The notes: generated by a model not told the origin, from the letters alone. A stretch of 51,935 nucleotides of DNA from Gemmatimonas sp. (GCA_011390935.1 JAABRL010000027.1:1-51935); one strand, 5' to 3'; positions 6,568 to 16,821 are shown, counted from the first letter of the stretch. Numbers and translations: made by a program.

Positions 6568-7749
6568 TCCGCTTCGATGCGAATCGACAGGGGGAGATGT
6601 CACAGTACGTGCGGCTGCGACGCGTTGCGGGCCCACCCACCGCCACACCAGCGGCCCCACCACCAGCACCACCGCGTAACCATAGGGCAGCGTGATTGCC
6701 GCCACACCGGCCGCCAGCGCGAGCACGAATGCCCGCCGATCGTCCCACTGATCGCGCACGAGCGCCACGAGCGTGGCCGACTCCACGAGCAGCAGCACGC
6801 CCAGCAGCGGTCCCGGGAACAGCTGCTGAAATGCGCGTGGATCCGCCGAAAGCACGGTGCCGGCCGTGAGATACAGCAGCCCGTAGTACACCACGGAGCC
6901 GCCCGTGCGCCCGCCGAACGCGTAGTGTCCCGCCATGCCCCCCGAGCCGTGGCACACCGGTGTCGCCCCGAGCGGCGCGGCCACCAGGTTCATGAGCGCG
7001 TACGTGACGCCGATGCGACGGACCGTGGGCGCCTCGCGTTCCGGGAAGAAGTCGAGCACCGCCTGCCGGGTGGCGAGCACCGAGTTGCCCAGCGACAACG
7101 CGAGCTGCGGCACGGCGAGCAGCAGCGCCCCCTGCAGGAACTCGCCGCCCGTGGGCCAGCGCGCCGGCAACACCGGGGCATGCCAGCCGAGCGGGAGCGC
7201 GAGGTCCGTCGGCCACGTGGCGCCGGCGTACATGAGTCCCAACACCACCAGCACGAGCGCGGCCGGGACGCGGTGGTTGCGGCGCAGCAGCAGCACGAGG
7301 GCGAGCGCGCCGGCGCCCATGACCCAGCCGGCGGCGCCCTGCGCGCCGATGAAGCGCGTGAGGGCGATCCGGGCGAGCTGCAGCCCCAGCCCCACCTGAA
7401 TGCCGCGCACCACCACACGGGGCACCACACGGGCGATCCAGTCGAGTGCGCCCGTCTGCGAGAGCACCAGCATGGTGAGCCCCACCACGAGCCCGCCGGC
7501 CACCAGCACCGGGCTGGTGACCTGCCCCGCAATCACGATTGCCGCCATCGCCTTGAGCGGCTGCACGGGCATCGGGAGCCGATACCAGAGCCCCGAGACC
7601 ACCTGCAGCGCCCCGAAGGTGAGAAACACCGTGGTGGCATCGAGGCCAGCGGCCAGGATGATCCCCACGAGCAGTGGCAGGTCGGTCCCGAGGTCGCCAA
7701 AGGCGCCCGCGAGTTCGCGTCGGTTGAATTCAAGCGCTTGGCGTGACAC
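6565..7749 (-). CDS. MOT1-type molybdate (sulfate) transporter
   Basis: A 394-residue polytopic membrane protein. Diagnostic MOT1 motifs are FGDLGTDLPLLVG near residue 17, PMPVQPLKA near 60, and PVCHGSGGMAGHYAFGGRTGG near 265. Family members import molybdate, related to but shorter than SulP permeases because they lack a STAS domain, which is also absent here. The start is a GTG at 7749; no earlier in-frame start is seen. It is divergent from the ABC exporter, and a 14-bp perfect palindrome lies 26 bases upstream of its start. Confidence 0.9.
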   Translation of the reverse strand: MSRQALEFNRRELAGAFGDLGTDLPLLVGIILAAGLDATTVFLTFGALQVVSGLWYRLPMPVQPLKAMAAIVIAGQVTSPVLVAGGLVVGLTMLVLSQTGALDWIARVVPRVVVRGIQVGLGLQLARIALTRFIGAQGAAGWVMGAGALALVLLLRRNHRVPAALVLVVLGLMYAGATWPTDLALPLGWHAPVLPARWPTGGEFLQGALLLAVPQLALSLGNSVLATRQAVLDFFPEREAPTVRRIGVTYALMNLVAAPLGATPVCHGSGGMAGHYAFGGRTGGSVVYYGLLYLTAGTVLSADPRAFQQLFPGPLLGVLLLVESATLVALVRDQWDDRRAFVLALAAGVAAITLPYGYAVVLVVGPLVWRWVGPQRVAAARTVTSPPVDSHRSG

Positions 7750-7774
7750 GAAGGAAAGCTGGTGCGTCGGACGT

Positions 7775-7788
7775 GCGTAGCGCTACGC
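7775..7788. promoter_or_regulatory. perfect palindrome GCGTAGCGCTACGC in the divergent gap
   Basis: A 14-bp perfect dyad in the 81-base gap between the molybdate transporter (minus) and ABC exporter (plus) genes. The symmetry extends outward to GAC(G) / (C)GTC with a one-base bulge. A candidate operator; no match to a known binding site could be claimed by eye. Confidence 0.4.
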
Positions 7789-7830
7789 CTCGTCTGCCTC
7801 GCGCACGTGCCAACTCCCTTTGCCCATGCC

Positions 7831-8796
7831 GTGTCTGACGCTGCCATTGAAATCCTGAACGTCGTGAAGCGCTATGAGGGACACGTGGCCGTGCGCGACC
7901 TCTCGCTGCGTGTACCTCGCGGTGCCGTGTACGGGCTGCTGGGGCCGAACGGCGCGGGCAAGACGACCACGATTCGCATGATCATGAACATCATCGCGCC
8001 GGACGCGGGGGAGATTCGCGTGCTGGGTGTGCCGAGCAGCGATGCGTCGATCACCGATCGCGTGGGGTATCTGCCGGAGGAGCGCGGGCTCTATCGCAAG
8101 ATGCGCGTGCGGGATGTGCTGATCTTTCTCGGTCGGCTGAAAGGAGTGCCGCGCCGCGAGTTGCCGGCCCGGGTAGACCGCTGGCTCGAACGGTTTCAGC
8201 TGCGTGGGCACGGTGCCGACTGGGGTGCGTCGCGTGTGGACGAACTGTCGCGCGGCATGCAGCAGAAGGTGCAGTTCATTGGCGCACTGCTGCACGAACC
8301 GGAGCTGGTGATCCTCGATGAACCGTTCAGCGGGCTCGATCCGGTCAATGCGCAGGCGCTCAAGGACACCGTGGCCGAGCTGCGTACGCAGGGACGGACG
8401 GTGATCTTCTCAACGCACGTGATGGAAAATGCGGAGCGCATGTGCGACGCGGTGTGCATCATTTCACGCGGCGAGAAGGTCCTCGATGGCGCGGTGAGTG
8501 ACGTGCGCGGTGCCCACGCGAACCACACGGTGGCGCTGACGTTCGAGGCGACCCCGCCGGACGCGGTGCTGGCGCTGCTGCGTGATCCTTCACGAATTGC
8601 CCGACCGACGCTGCCGAGTCGTCAGATGGAGCTGGAGCTGCACGCACAGGCCGATGCGCAGCGATTGCTGGCCGACCTGCTCAGCGCTGGTGCGCGATTG
8701 GAACGCTTCGAACTCGTACGTCCATCGCTGCATCGCATCTTCCTCGAACAGGTGGGCGCGAGCGGCGTGGAAACGGGGATGAGCGGACATGGCTGA
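7831..8796 (+). CDS. ABC transporter ATP-binding protein (NatA-like)
   Basis: A 321-residue ATPase. It has a Walker A GPNGAGKTTT (Lys44), the signature LSRGMQQKVQ, Walker B LVILDEPFSGLDP and the switch His in FSTHVMENAE, followed by a C-terminal extension typical of NatA/DrrA-type exporters. A GTG at 7831 just before SDAAIEILNVVKRY is the best start; the in-frame ATG at 7762 would add 23 residues with no similarity to the domain. It overlaps the permease gene by 8 bases and must form one export complex with it. Confidence 0.92.
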   Translation: MSDAAIEILNVVKRYEGHVAVRDLSLRVPRGAVYGLLGPNGAGKTTTIRMIMNIIAPDAGEIRVLGVPSSDASITDRVGYLPEERGLYRKMRVRDVLIFLGRLKGVPRRELPARVDRWLERFQLRGHGADWGASRVDELSRGMQQKVQFIGALLHEPELVILDEPFSGLDPVNAQALKDTVAELRTQGRTVIFSTHVMENAERMCDAVCIISRGEKVLDGAVSDVRGAHANHTVALTFEATPPDAVLALLRDPSRIARPTLPSRQMELELHAQADAQRLLADLLSAGARLERFELVRPSLHRIFLEQVGASGVETGMSGHG

Positions 8797-10078
8797 ATCG
8801 AAACTGGGGACGATCGTGCGGCGCGAGTATCTCGAGCGCGTGCGATCCAAGTGGTTTCTCATCGCCACGTTGCTGGCGCCGGTCTTCCTGGTGTTCATGC
8901 TGTTCCTGCCCACGATCATGGAGCAACGGGAGCGACGCAGCGAGAGTGGCACCATTCGCATCGTCGATGCCACGTCCGATTCCGTGGGCGCGCTGATCGC
9001 GACGTCGTTGCGTGGTGGCGTGGCCGGCGACACCGCTCGGGCACAGTGGGTGCCGGTTGCGAACGACAGTGCGCGCCAGAGCGCCGAACGCGCGGCCATT
9101 CAGGCGGTGCTTGATGCCTCGATCGTGGGCTATCTGATGATCGACGCCAGCGCGATCGCAAGCGGTCGCTTGCGGTATGCTGGGCGCAACACCACCGCAT
9201 TGCTCACCATGCAGCAGCTCGAAGGCGCCATCACGCGCGCGGCGCTTACCCGTGAGCTCGAGCGTGAAGGCATCGGCAGTGGGCGGAGCGGGACGCTGGC
9301 CGCCATGCGCGTGCGGCTGGAGACGGAACGACTCACGACGCGCGGTCGCGGCGGATCGGGGCGCGTCAGCGTGCTGTTCGCGATCGGCGTGGCAGTCACG
9401 CTGTATCTCACGATCTTCATGCATGGCTCGAACGTGATGCGCGGTGTGCTCGAGGAGAAGCAGACGCGTGTCGCCGAGGTGGTGCTCTCGAGTGTGCCGT
9501 CGGATACCCTGTTGTTCGGCAAGGTACTGGGGATCGGCGCGGTGGGGTTCACCCAGCTCATCATCTGGACGGTGATGTCGACCGCGCTCATGGCGATCCG
9601 TGCGCCGCTGCTGGCGCGCTTCGGCATGCAGGTGGACGCCTTCGCGCTCCCCGACGTGACGTTCGCGCTCGCCGCAGTGATCCTGCTCAGCTTCCTGCTC
9701 GGGTTTCTCTTTTATGCGGCGCTCTTTGCGGGCGTGGGCGCGCTCGTGAGCACGGAACAGGATGCACAGCAGGCGCAGATGCCGGTGGTACTGCTGTTGG
9801 TGCTGAGTCTGGCCATGGTCCAAGGCGTGGTCACCAATCCCGAGGGCTCGCTCGCCACGATCATGACGCTGCTGCCCATGTCGTCACCGATCGTGCTCCC
9901 GCTCCGACTCAGCCTGGCGCCGGTGCCGACGTCGGAAACGATTGCCTCGCTCGTGATCCTGCTCGCGTCATCGATCCTGGCCACGTTGTTCGCGTCACGC
10001 CTGTATCGCACGGGTGTGCTCATGTACGGCAAGCGCGCCACCCTCCGCGAAGCATGGCGCTGGATGCAGCGGCGGTGA
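8789..10078 (+). CDS. ABC-2 type permease (NatB-like)
   Basis: A 429-residue membrane subunit. An N-terminal cytoplasmic segment IVRREYLERVRSKWFL leads into a first membrane helix, then a ~180-residue extracytoplasmic domain (about 50-190), and five C-terminal helices with the motif EEKQTRVAEVVLSSV typical of the NatB/ABC-2 group. Pairs with the preceding ATPase; NatAB systems export sodium or small toxic compounds, and the substrate here is not known. Convergent with the Tad operon, whose last gene ends 9 bases away. Confidence 0.9.
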   Translation: MAESKLGTIVRREYLERVRSKWFLIATLLAPVFLVFMLFLPTIMEQRERRSESGTIRIVDATSDSVGALIATSLRGGVAGDTARAQWVPVANDSARQSAERAAIQAVLDASIVGYLMIDASAIASGRLRYAGRNTTALLTMQQLEGAITRAALTRELEREGIGSGRSGTLAAMRVRLETERLTTRGRGGSGRVSVLFAIGVAVTLYLTIFMHGSNVMRGVLEEKQTRVAEVVLSSVPSDTLLFGKVLGIGAVGFTQLIIWTVMSTALMAIRAPLLARFGMQVDAFALPDVTFALAAVILLSFLLGFLFYAALFAGVGALVSTEQDAQQAQMPVVLLLVLSLAMVQGVVTNPEGSLATIMTLLPMSSPIVLPLRLSLAPVPTSETIASLVILLASSILATLFASRLYRTGVLMYGKRATLREAWRWMQRR

Positions 10079-10087
10079 GGCGGGCGC

Positions 10088-11173
10088 CTACTGCGCCAGC
10101 GCCGCGCGATACACCGGCCCGATCTCCTGCAACACGTCCCCGCCACCGCTCGCATTCATGGCCGTGAACGTTCCGTAGATGCGGTCACCGGCACTCTCCC
10201 GCGATATCCGGGTGAGCCGAAACGCACCGATGTATCGAATCCGGTAGCGCATCGACCCCGAGACGGGCGTCGCCGCGTCGAAGATGGGCACCTGGATCGT
10301 GGGCGCTGGTGAGCAACTCCGGCTCCACACATCCCCGCTCCCTGGACAGAGCGCCCCAAGCGCCTGCAGGACCGCGTTGCCCGTCACGCCGCCAGTGTAC
10401 GCAAACGCCGAATCGCCCACCGCGAGCGTCGTGTTCGGCCCGCACCCCGGCCGCAGCGCATCCGCCAGATTCGACTCCGAGTTCACCGGCGTCCGAAAGG
10501 CGGCCGGCACGAAGCCGGTCGTGGAGAACGCCGTGACGTTGCCCAGCGTGTACGGCGCCACTGACGTCGCGTAGCGCAGTGAGTTCAGGTCGGTGGGCGA
10601 GAGCGCGTACGAGAGATTCTGGGACGAGCGCCCCAGTCGGGCCAGGAGCGCACCGTACGGCATCAGGAATGGCCGCAAACACGCGCTCGACCGCACGGCC
10701 GCGAACGACGCGACCGTGTACGTGTTCAGCGTTTTCGTGGTGGCGCCGAAGATGCGGGCCAGGGTCCAGTCCGCGGTCACGGTGGCTGTCACGCGAACGC
10801 TCGTCGCCCCCGCCCAACTCGACGGCACGAAGGCGTTCTGCCCGAAGTGCCACTGGCCGGCCTCGATGCGCAGTGACTTGCGCCCGCCGTCCCCCGCATG
10901 GTTGTTGATGAGCACATCACGCGCCGCGTCGATCAGCTGGCTCTCCGCCTGCCGGCCCAATCGCAGATCGGAGATCGACGTGAGCGCCGTCGCATCGCCA
11001 AGCGACGCGAGCTGCGCTCGAAACAGATACATGCGCGCGAAGTCCACGCCGAGCCCCACGAACATCAGCAGCACGGTCATGAGCATCGCGACCATGACCA
11101 GCGTCGCCCCGCGTCGACGACGTCCGACTACGGTACCATTCGCGGCGGTACGCGTCCGGGCCCGCCGGCTCAT
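10088..11173 (-). CDS. tadG: TadG-like Flp pilus assembly protein
   Basis: A 361-residue protein, last gene of the Tad cluster. Residues about 20-65 (RRRRGATLVMVAMLMTVLL, then GVDFARMYLFRAQLASLGDATAL) form the TadE/TadG-like N-terminal transmembrane helix, followed by a large extracytoplasmic region containing several Cys residues but no recognisable von Willebrand A domain. The start ATG at 11173 overlaps the tadC stop (ATGA). The frame is open upstream to 12133, but that extension is antisense-phase to tadC and is discarded. Likely a pseudopilin-like or anchoring subunit. Confidence 0.8.
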   Translation of the reverse strand: MSRRARTRTAANGTVVGRRRRGATLVMVAMLMTVLLMFVGLGVDFARMYLFRAQLASLGDATALTSISDLRLGRQAESQLIDAARDVLINNHAGDGGRKSLRIEAGQWHFGQNAFVPSSWAGATSVRVTATVTADWTLARIFGATTKTLNTYTVASFAAVRSSACLRPFLMPYGALLARLGRSSQNLSYALSPTDLNSLRYATSVAPYTLGNVTAFSTTGFVPAAFRTPVNSESNLADALRPGCGPNTTLAVGDSAFAYTGGVTGNAVLQALGALCPGSGDVWSRSCSPAPTIQVPIFDAATPVSGSMRYRIRYIGAFRLTRISRESAGDRIYGTFTAMNASGGGDVLQEIGPVYRAALAQ

Positions 11174-12096
11174 TCGAACGCGCCGAACATGGTCACCAGC
11201 CGCATCAGGGCCGGCCCCAGCAGGACGACGAAAATCGTGGGGAAGATGCATAGCGCGAGCGGGAGCAGCATGCGCGTCGTCGCCGTCGCGGCGCGGCGCT
11301 CGGCGTGCGTCCGCCGCGAGGCCCGCATCTGCTCGGCGTAGATGCGCAACACCGTGGCGATCGACGTGCCCCAGCGTTCGCTTTGCGCAATGTGCGCCGC
11401 GAGCCCACGCAGCTCGTCTACCCCGGTCCGCTCCCACGGCGTGAGCAGCGCCTGCTGTCGCGGCTGGCCGGCGGCGATGCGACGCGTGATGCCCCGCAGT
11501 TCGGCCGACAGCAGCGGATGCACCGGTGCGAGTTCGCGCGCCACCCGCTGCAACGCCCCATCGAGACCGGCGCCCGCTTCCACACTCACCACGAGCAGAT
11601 CGAGCGCGTCGGGAATGCCGCGCCGAATCGCCTCCTGTCGCGCCGCAACGCGGCTCGTCAACCACCACACCGGCCCGAGGTACACCAGCGCCGACGGGAC
11701 AAGCGCCGCCAGGACGCGGTGCGATGCCAGCTCGAGTGGCACGAACACACTCACCACCACCATCGCACCCAGCACCATGGCCACACGCAGCAACGCGAAG
11801 CGTCCCAGCGCTCCCTCCGATTCGAAGCCGGCGCGCAGCAACAGTGGCTGCAGGCGCCCGGACTCCCGTACGGACTCGGGCAACGCGGCCGCCAGTTCGT
11901 CGAGCACACTCTGCGTGCCAAGCGAGCGATCCGCGCCGGCGTTGCGCCCGACGAACTGCACACCCGCGGCACGCTTGAGCAGCGCCTGACGTTGCTGGGC
12001 GTTCACGAGCGCGAGGGTGGCCACGCCGGCCGCGATGCCGCCCGCAAGCAGCGCCACGACAAGCGTGATCGCGAACACCAGGGGAGAGGCGAACAT
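11170..12096 (-). CDS. tadC: Tad pilus inner-membrane platform protein TadC
   Basis: A 308-residue type II secretion F-family protein. Hydrophobic segments near residues 5-30, 100-145 and 275-305 surround the T2SSF domain with GIPDALDLLVVSVEAGAGL and the downstream ERWGTSIATVLRIYAEQMR motif. TadB and TadC together form the inner membrane platform on which the CpaF ATPase acts. It is separated from tadB by only 3 bases and overlaps tadG by 4. Confidence 0.93.
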   Translation of the reverse strand: MFASPLVFAITLVVALLAGGIAAGVATLALVNAQQRQALLKRAAGVQFVGRNAGADRSLGTQSVLDELAAALPESVRESGRLQPLLLRAGFESEGALGRFALLRVAMVLGAMVVVSVFVPLELASHRVLAALVPSALVYLGPVWWLTSRVAARQEAIRRGIPDALDLLVVSVEAGAGLDGALQRVARELAPVHPLLSAELRGITRRIAAGQPRQQALLTPWERTGVDELRGLAAHIAQSERWGTSIATVLRIYAEQMRASRRTHAERRAATATTRMLLPLALCIFPTIFVVLLGPALMRLVTMFGAFE

Positions 12097-12099
12097 GCG

Positions 12100-12921
12100 C
12101 TAGACCTCGATCCGTGAGAGCTTGCGCAGCCACATGAACCCCACGGCCAGCGAGACGGCGCCGTACAGCAGCATCGCACGCCCAGACGTCGTCGCAGTGA
12201 GTTCCGACGCGTAGCTGGGACTCACCACCAGCAGCATGCCAAACAGCCCGATCGGCAGCACGGCCAGAATCTTCGCCGAGGCGCGCGCTTCCGACGTCAG
12301 CACCGACACCTGCTCGCGGAATGCGATGCGCTGCCGAATCAGGTCGGCGATGCGCGACAGCACCTCCGCGAGGTTGCCGCCCGTCTCCCGCTGTACCGTG
12401 ATGGCAAGCACGAGCAGGCGACCGTCCAACGATCCGATGCGCCGCTCGAGATTGCCGAGCGCCTGTCGTGTATCGATGCCCAGACGCTGCTCATCGTGAA
12501 ATCGCACGAACTCCGGCCCAAGCGGCTCGGGCAGCTCCGAGCCCACGAAGCCGATGCTCGCCGGCAACGAATAGCCCGCGCGCAACGCGTTGGCGAGCAT
12601 CTCCACGGCGTCGGGCAGCTGACGTTCCACGCGCAGCGCCCGCTTGGCGCGACGCGACAGCAGATCGGGCAGCGGCAACGCCGCCATGAAACGCTGCGCC
12701 AGTTGCCACGTCCCCATCAGCCCAATGCGATCGGCCTCGGCATGCATGATGGATGCATCCGTGGCGTGCCCCTCGCTCCGCGAGAGTTCCACCAACCGCG
12801 CACGCAGGGCACGCTCTTCCGCGAGCCACCGGCGGTCGGCCCACATCCAGGCGGCCGTGATGAACAGCGCGATGCTCACGGCGACGCCGACCGCGACGAG
12901 GTAGGGCACCACCGCGATCAT
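12100..12921 (-). CDS. tadB: Tad pilus inner-membrane platform protein TadB
   Basis: A 273-residue T2SSF-family protein starting [13 protein letters not shown]. Conserved features are [19 protein letters not shown] and the [18 protein letters not shown] motif, plus a C-terminal membrane segment. The ATG at 12921 overlaps the cpaF stop in the ATGA arrangement; the frame open further upstream to 13029 lies inside cpaF and is not used. Partner of TadC. Confidence 0.93.
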   Translation of the reverse strand: MIAVVPYLVAVGVAVSIALFITAAWMWADRRWLAEERALRARLVELSRSEGHATDASIMHAEADRIGLMGTWQLAQRFMAALPLPDLLSRRAKRALRVERQLPDAVEMLANALRAGYSLPASIGFVGSELPEPLGPEFVRFHDEQRLGIDTRQALGNLERRIGSLDGRLLVLAITVQRETGGNLAEVLSRIADLIRQRIAFREQVSVLTSEARASAKILAVLPIGLFGMLLVVSPSYASELTATTSGRAMLLYGAVSLAVGFMWLRKLSRIEV

Positions 12922-14360
12922 GCGGCCTCGGACCGCTCGGCCGTGGAGAACATCGAGGGTGCGATCGGCACGCCGGCCACCGCCAGTCGCTCGAGAAACG
13001 ACGGCATCGCACCGGTTGGCTCGAAACACCCTTCCACGACCCCATCGGCGGTCACGCCGTGCCGACGAAAGCGGAACAGCTCGCTCACCTGCACGCGATC
13101 ATCCTCGAGCCCGACGACTTCGCAGATGCTCACCACCCGACGCGTTCCGTCCGCCAACCGGCTCGATTGCACGATCACATCGAGGGCGGAGGTGACCTGT
13201 TCCCGCACCGCCCGATCGGGCAGGTCGGCACCGGCGAAGCGGATCATGGTCTCCAGCCGAGCGACGGCATCACGCGGCGTGTTGGCATGCACCGTGGTGA
13301 GCGAGCCTTCATGACCGGTGTTCATGGCCTGCAGCATGTCCAGCGCCTCACCCGAGCGCACTTCGCCCACGATGATGCGATCGGGGCGCATGCGGAGCGC
13401 GTTCTTGACCAGATCGCGCATGGTCACTTCGCCACGCCCTTCGGCGTTGGGGGGACGCGTCTCGAGTCGCACCACGTGTTCCTGCTGCAGCCGAAGTTCC
13501 GCCGCGTCCTCGATGGTGATGACCCGCTCGGTGCCCGGAATGAACGAGCTGAGCGCGTTGAGCAGCGTGGTCTTGCCGGAGCCGGTGCCACCCGACACGA
13601 GGATATTCAGGCGCGCCCGCACACAGGCGCGCAGCAGCTGCTGCATGTCATCCGTCAACGCACCCAACGCGACGAGTCGCTCCGCGCCGAGCCCGGCGCC
13701 GAAGCGACGGATGGACAGCACGGGCGCATCGACAGCCAGCGGACCGATGATGGCGTTGACACGCGATCCGTCGGGGAGACGCGCGTCGACCATTGGGGAG
13801 GACTCATCGATGCGACGTCCGACCCGACTCACGATGCGATCGATCACCGCCAGCAGGTGCGCAGTATCGCGGAACGCCGCGGGAACGCGCACGAGGCGTC
13901 CGGCCCGTTCCACGAAGATGTCGCGGGGCCCATTCACCAGAATGTCGCTCACGGTGACGTCGCGGAAATACGGCTCGATGGGTCCGAGGCCCACGACTTC
14001 GTGCACCACCTGCTCCACGAGCGTTTCGCGTTCGGTCTGACTGAGCGGGGTGGTTTCACTGCGTAGCAACTCGGCAATCGCCTGACGAATGCGAGCGGTC
14101 AGCTGCACTTCGTCATCGAGCGCCTCGAGCGCCTCGAGGTCCAGGCGCTCGATCAGACGCCGATGAATGGAGCGCTTGAGCTCCTCCACGGGCGACAGTT
14201 CGGTGAGCGCATCTTCACGCCGCCGACCGAACATGCCGGAGGTTGTACTGACGGGCGCGTTCGGCGCGAGGCCCGCGCGCAGCGGCACCGACGACGTATC
14301 CGCTCCGGTGAGCATCGGCGACGCGCGGCCGGTCAGGCGATCACGCAGGGTGCGAGACAT
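12918..14360 (-). CDS. cpaF: Tad pilus assembly/retraction ATPase CpaF (TadA)
   Basis: A 480-residue VirB11-like secretion ATPase. The N-terminal domain carries [20 protein letters not shown]; the ATPase core has Walker [10 protein letters not shown] (Lys263), an Asp box IEDAAELRL, the His box [13 protein letters not shown] and Walker B-like [11 protein letters not shown]. It powers Flp pilus extension and retraction from the cytoplasmic side. Lies 33 bases downstream of cpaE and overlaps tadB. Confidence 0.96.
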   Translation of the reverse strand: MSRTLRDRLTGRASPMLTGADTSSVPLRAGLAPNAPVSTTSGMFGRRREDALTELSPVEELKRSIHRRLIERLDLEALEALDDEVQLTARIRQAIAELLRSETTPLSQTERETLVEQVVHEVVGLGPIEPYFRDVTVSDILVNGPRDIFVERAGRLVRVPAAFRDTAHLLAVIDRIVSRVGRRIDESSPMVDARLPDGSRVNAIIGPLAVDAPVLSIRRFGAGLGAERLVALGALTDDMQQLLRACVRARLNILVSGGTGSGKTTLLNALSSFIPGTERVITIEDAAELRLQQEHVVRLETRPPNAEGRGEVTMRDLVKNALRMRPDRIIVGEVRSGEALDMLQAMNTGHEGSLTTVHANTPRDAVARLETMIRFAGADLPDRAVREQVTSALDVIVQSSRLADGTRRVVSICEVVGLEDDRVQVSELFRFRRHGVTADGVVEGCFEPTGAMPSFLERLAVAGVPIAPSMFSTAERSEAA

Positions 14361-14393
14361 GGCGCAATGGGCTGGTGCGGGGAATCAGCGGCG

Positions 14394-15605
14394 TCACCGA
14401 CGGGCGAACAGACGCGCCAGTCGCGAACCACCCGAGGATGCTGCGGGCGCCGAGCGAATGGCGGTAACGGCCTCGCCCGTGAGCATGGCGGCCATATCGG
14501 CAACGCCTTCCACGAGCGGAGACTGCGGCGCGTGTTCCTGCACGAAGCGGCCAAAGGTGATGGCATCGGCACAGGAGGCGTAGTCGTTGGGCACGGAGAT
14601 GTCGACCTTGCGGCCCAGCACCTGCTCGGCATCGCCCAGCGCGATACGATCGCGATCGGTGCGACGGTTCACCACCACCGCCACCTTCTCGCGGGCGTAT
14701 CCGAGTCGCGTGAAGATGCCGAGGGTACGCTGCGCACTGCGAAGCGCGGACACGTCGAGCTGCGACACGAGCAGGATGCGATCGGCAAGATCGAGCGCCG
14801 CGATGGTCTGATCGGCAAAGTGGTGATCGACGTCCACGACCACGAAATCGAACTCCTGTCGCAGCACCTCGAGCACGCGAGCCGCCGTTTCCGCGTTGAG
14901 CGGCTCCGTGGCATCGAGCTCTTCCGCCGCGGCCAGCACTTCAACGCCGGCCGTGTGCGACACCATGCACGATCGGATGAACTCCCGATCGAGCGCCGTC
15001 GTCCGGCTGGCGATACTGCCCAGGTCATACACGGGCGTCAGATCGAGCATCACGCGAACGCCAGCGCCGGTGGTGGTGAAGTCCACGAGCGCCACGCGCG
15101 CGCCATCGGGGCGCTGCGCCAGTGTCCACGCAAGCGACAGCGAGAGCGTGCTGCCGCCGAGTCCACCTTTGGCGGAATACACGGTGAAGATGCGTCCACG
15201 CGAGGGGGCCGGGCCTCCGAGCAGCAGGACGCGTTGAATGGCGTCGCGCAGAGCGGCGTCATCTGCCGGCAGCACAACGAACTCGTGCACGCCGGCGCGC
15301 ATTGCGGCGAGGACCGTATCACCATCTTTCACGGACGCGACACCGATCGCGCGAACGCCCGACTGCCGACGCAACTCCGCCGCGAACGCCGCAAAGGCCG
15401 CGCTCGAGCCGCCGACCGGGACCGGCACGATCACGATGCGTGGCGCGAGAGAAGCGGTCGCATGCGTGAGCGCCGGCACATCGTCCACCCACGTGGCAGC
15501 GGGCAGGCCGAGTGTCGTGAGCGCCGCGTCGAGCACGGCAGGCGACAGATCATCGCCGCGCGCCGCCACGATCGTGGGCGCTGCGGGCTGAGGCAGACTC
15601 ACCAT
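14394..15605 (-). CDS. cpaE: Tad locus ParA/MinD-like ATPase CpaE
   Basis: A 403-residue protein. Residues about 5-130 resemble a response-regulator receiver fold (VRAIGVASVKDGDTVLAAM, then GVHEFVVLP), and residues about 140-380 form a MinD/ParA ATPase with the deviant Walker A SAKGGLGGSTLSLSLAW and the VVVDVDHHF Walker B region. CpaE proteins localise the pilus machine at the pole. The start at 15605 (MVSLPQ) is chosen; an ATG at 15641 is an alternative giving 12 more residues. Confidence 0.9.
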   Translation of the reverse strand: MVSLPQPAAPTIVAARGDDLSPAVLDAALTTLGLPAATWVDDVPALTHATASLAPRIVIVPVPVGGSSAAFAAFAAELRRQSGVRAIGVASVKDGDTVLAAMRAGVHEFVVLPADDAALRDAIQRVLLLGGPAPSRGRIFTVYSAKGGLGGSTLSLSLAWTLAQRPDGARVALVDFTTTGAGVRVMLDLTPVYDLGSIASRTTALDREFIRSCMVSHTAGVEVLAAAEELDATEPLNAETAARVLEVLRQEFDFVVVDVDHHFADQTIAALDLADRILLVSQLDVSALRSAQRTLGIFTRLGYAREKVAVVVNRRTDRDRIALGDAEQVLGRKVDISVPNDYASCADAITFGRFVQEHAPQSPLVEGVADMAAMLTGEAVTAIRSAPAASSGGSRLARLFARR

Positions 15606-15645
15606 GATCGGATCTCGGAGAGTGAGCGGTGGTGGTGGCATCGGC

Positions 15646-16821
15646 TCATGGCGTTCCCCCGCGAGCGGGCGCCGCCGGAGGCAGGAGCGGCGCGAGCGCC
15701 TCACGTGCCGGCGTACTGTCGCGCGGCACGAGCGGCAGCAGGTCCGCCGCACGCGGGTTGTTCGGATCGATCACAATCGGGGTCACGACCACGATCAGCT
15801 CGCTCTCGTTGCGGAGCCAGCGCTGGCTGGAAAAGAGGTCACCGAGAATGGGAATATTCGAGATGAAGGGCAGACCCGTCTTCACGCGCTCACGCTCTTC
15901 GGAGAAGAGCCCCGAGATGATGAGACTCCGATCGGTGAGCACATCGACGGTGCTCTCGACGCGACGCGTACGCAGCGCAGGCACCTGGAATCCGGCGATG
16001 GTGACGGCATTGCTGTAGTCGAGCGAGCTCACTTCGGGCTTCACGGTGAGCTTGAGCAGTGAATCGCTCAGGACCTCTCCCTTGAAGGTGAGCCGCACGC
16101 CAAACTCGCGAAACTGGATGGTGACGAACGCGGGTTGGCCGGTCGCCCCACCCTGCACAATCGGGATCGGCACCTCGCCACCCGCGAGAAACGAGGCTTC
16201 CTCGAGGTTGGCCGCCATCAGGTTCGGCTCCGCGAGGAAGCGTGCGTTGCCGCGACGCTCCTCCGCATCGAGCAGGCCGAGCAGATCACGCGAACCGAAC
16301 GTACTCAGCATGGTGAGGTAGCGGGCCCCTTCGATGGCGACGCTTCCGTCCGCGCCGATCGGATCATCGGTTCGAAAGTTGCCGGTGCCGGCGCGGGTGC
16401 TGCCATCGGCGTTGCGCGCACGCAGCGAGGTGCCGATCGCGCGCAGCGCATCGCGTCGCACTTCCGCAAACTTGACGCCGAGCAGGACCTGGCGCCGCTC
16501 GGACGATGACCGCACCGTCACGCGATAGTGACGTCGCGGCGTCGTCGCGCCCCAGAGGATCACGTCGGTCTCACCCGCCTTGCGACCGCTGAGCACCACT
16601 TCGCGGTCACTGATCACGATGACGTCAGCCACTGTCGGGTCGGCCACACTCACCTGCGTGATCACGCTCGAGTCGCCGAGCGCCATGGAGCGGCCGGTGC
16701 CGAGTTGGACGGCGATCATGGAACCGGCGGCTGGCTGCGCATGCAGCATCGCCGTGGAAGATGGGGCACTGATCAGTGCGAGCAGCAGGCCGCACACGAT
16801 GGGCGTGGCACGTCGGCTCAT
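15646..16821 (-). CDS. cpaC: Tad pilus secretin CpaC (RcpA)
   Basis: A 391-residue protein with a cleavable signal sequence. The N-terminal domain (about 35-110: GRSMALGDSSVITQVSVADP, LSGRKAGETDVILWG) matches the pilus-assembly N domain, and the C-terminal half is a secretin channel with VPIPIVQGG, FGVRLTFKGEV and the hallmark ISNIPILGDLFSS. It forms the outer-membrane gate for the Flp pilus. Overlaps cpaB by 4 bases. Confidence 0.94.
   Translation of the reverse strand: MSRRATPIVCGLLLALISAPSSTAMLHAQPAAGSMIAVQLGTGRSMALGDSSVITQVSVADPTVADVIVISDREVVLSGRKAGETDVILWGATTPRRHYRVTVRSSSERRQVLLGVKFAEVRRDALRAIGTSLRARNADGSTRAGTGNFRTDDPIGADGSVAIEGARYLTMLSTFGSRDLLGLLDAEERRGNARFLAEPNLMAANLEEASFLAGGEVPIPIVQGGATGQPAFVTIQFREFGVRLTFKGEVLSDSLLKLTVKPEVSSLDYSNAVTIAGFQVPALRTRRVESTVDVLTDRSLIISGLFSEERERVKTGLPFISNIPILGDLFSSQRWLRNESELIVVVTPIVIDPNNPRAADLLPLVPRDSTPAREALAPLLPPAAPARGGTP

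Noticed and set aside
6091..7746. 551-residue plus-strand frame antisense to the DUF1801 and molybdate transporter genes
   Set aside because: Spans two recognised minus-strand genes and their gap and has a His/Arg/Glu-rich composition without domains.
11174..12133. N-terminal extension of tadG to 12133
   Set aside because: Lies entirely within tadC in another frame; the TadG signature begins at the ATG at 11173, coupled to the tadC stop.
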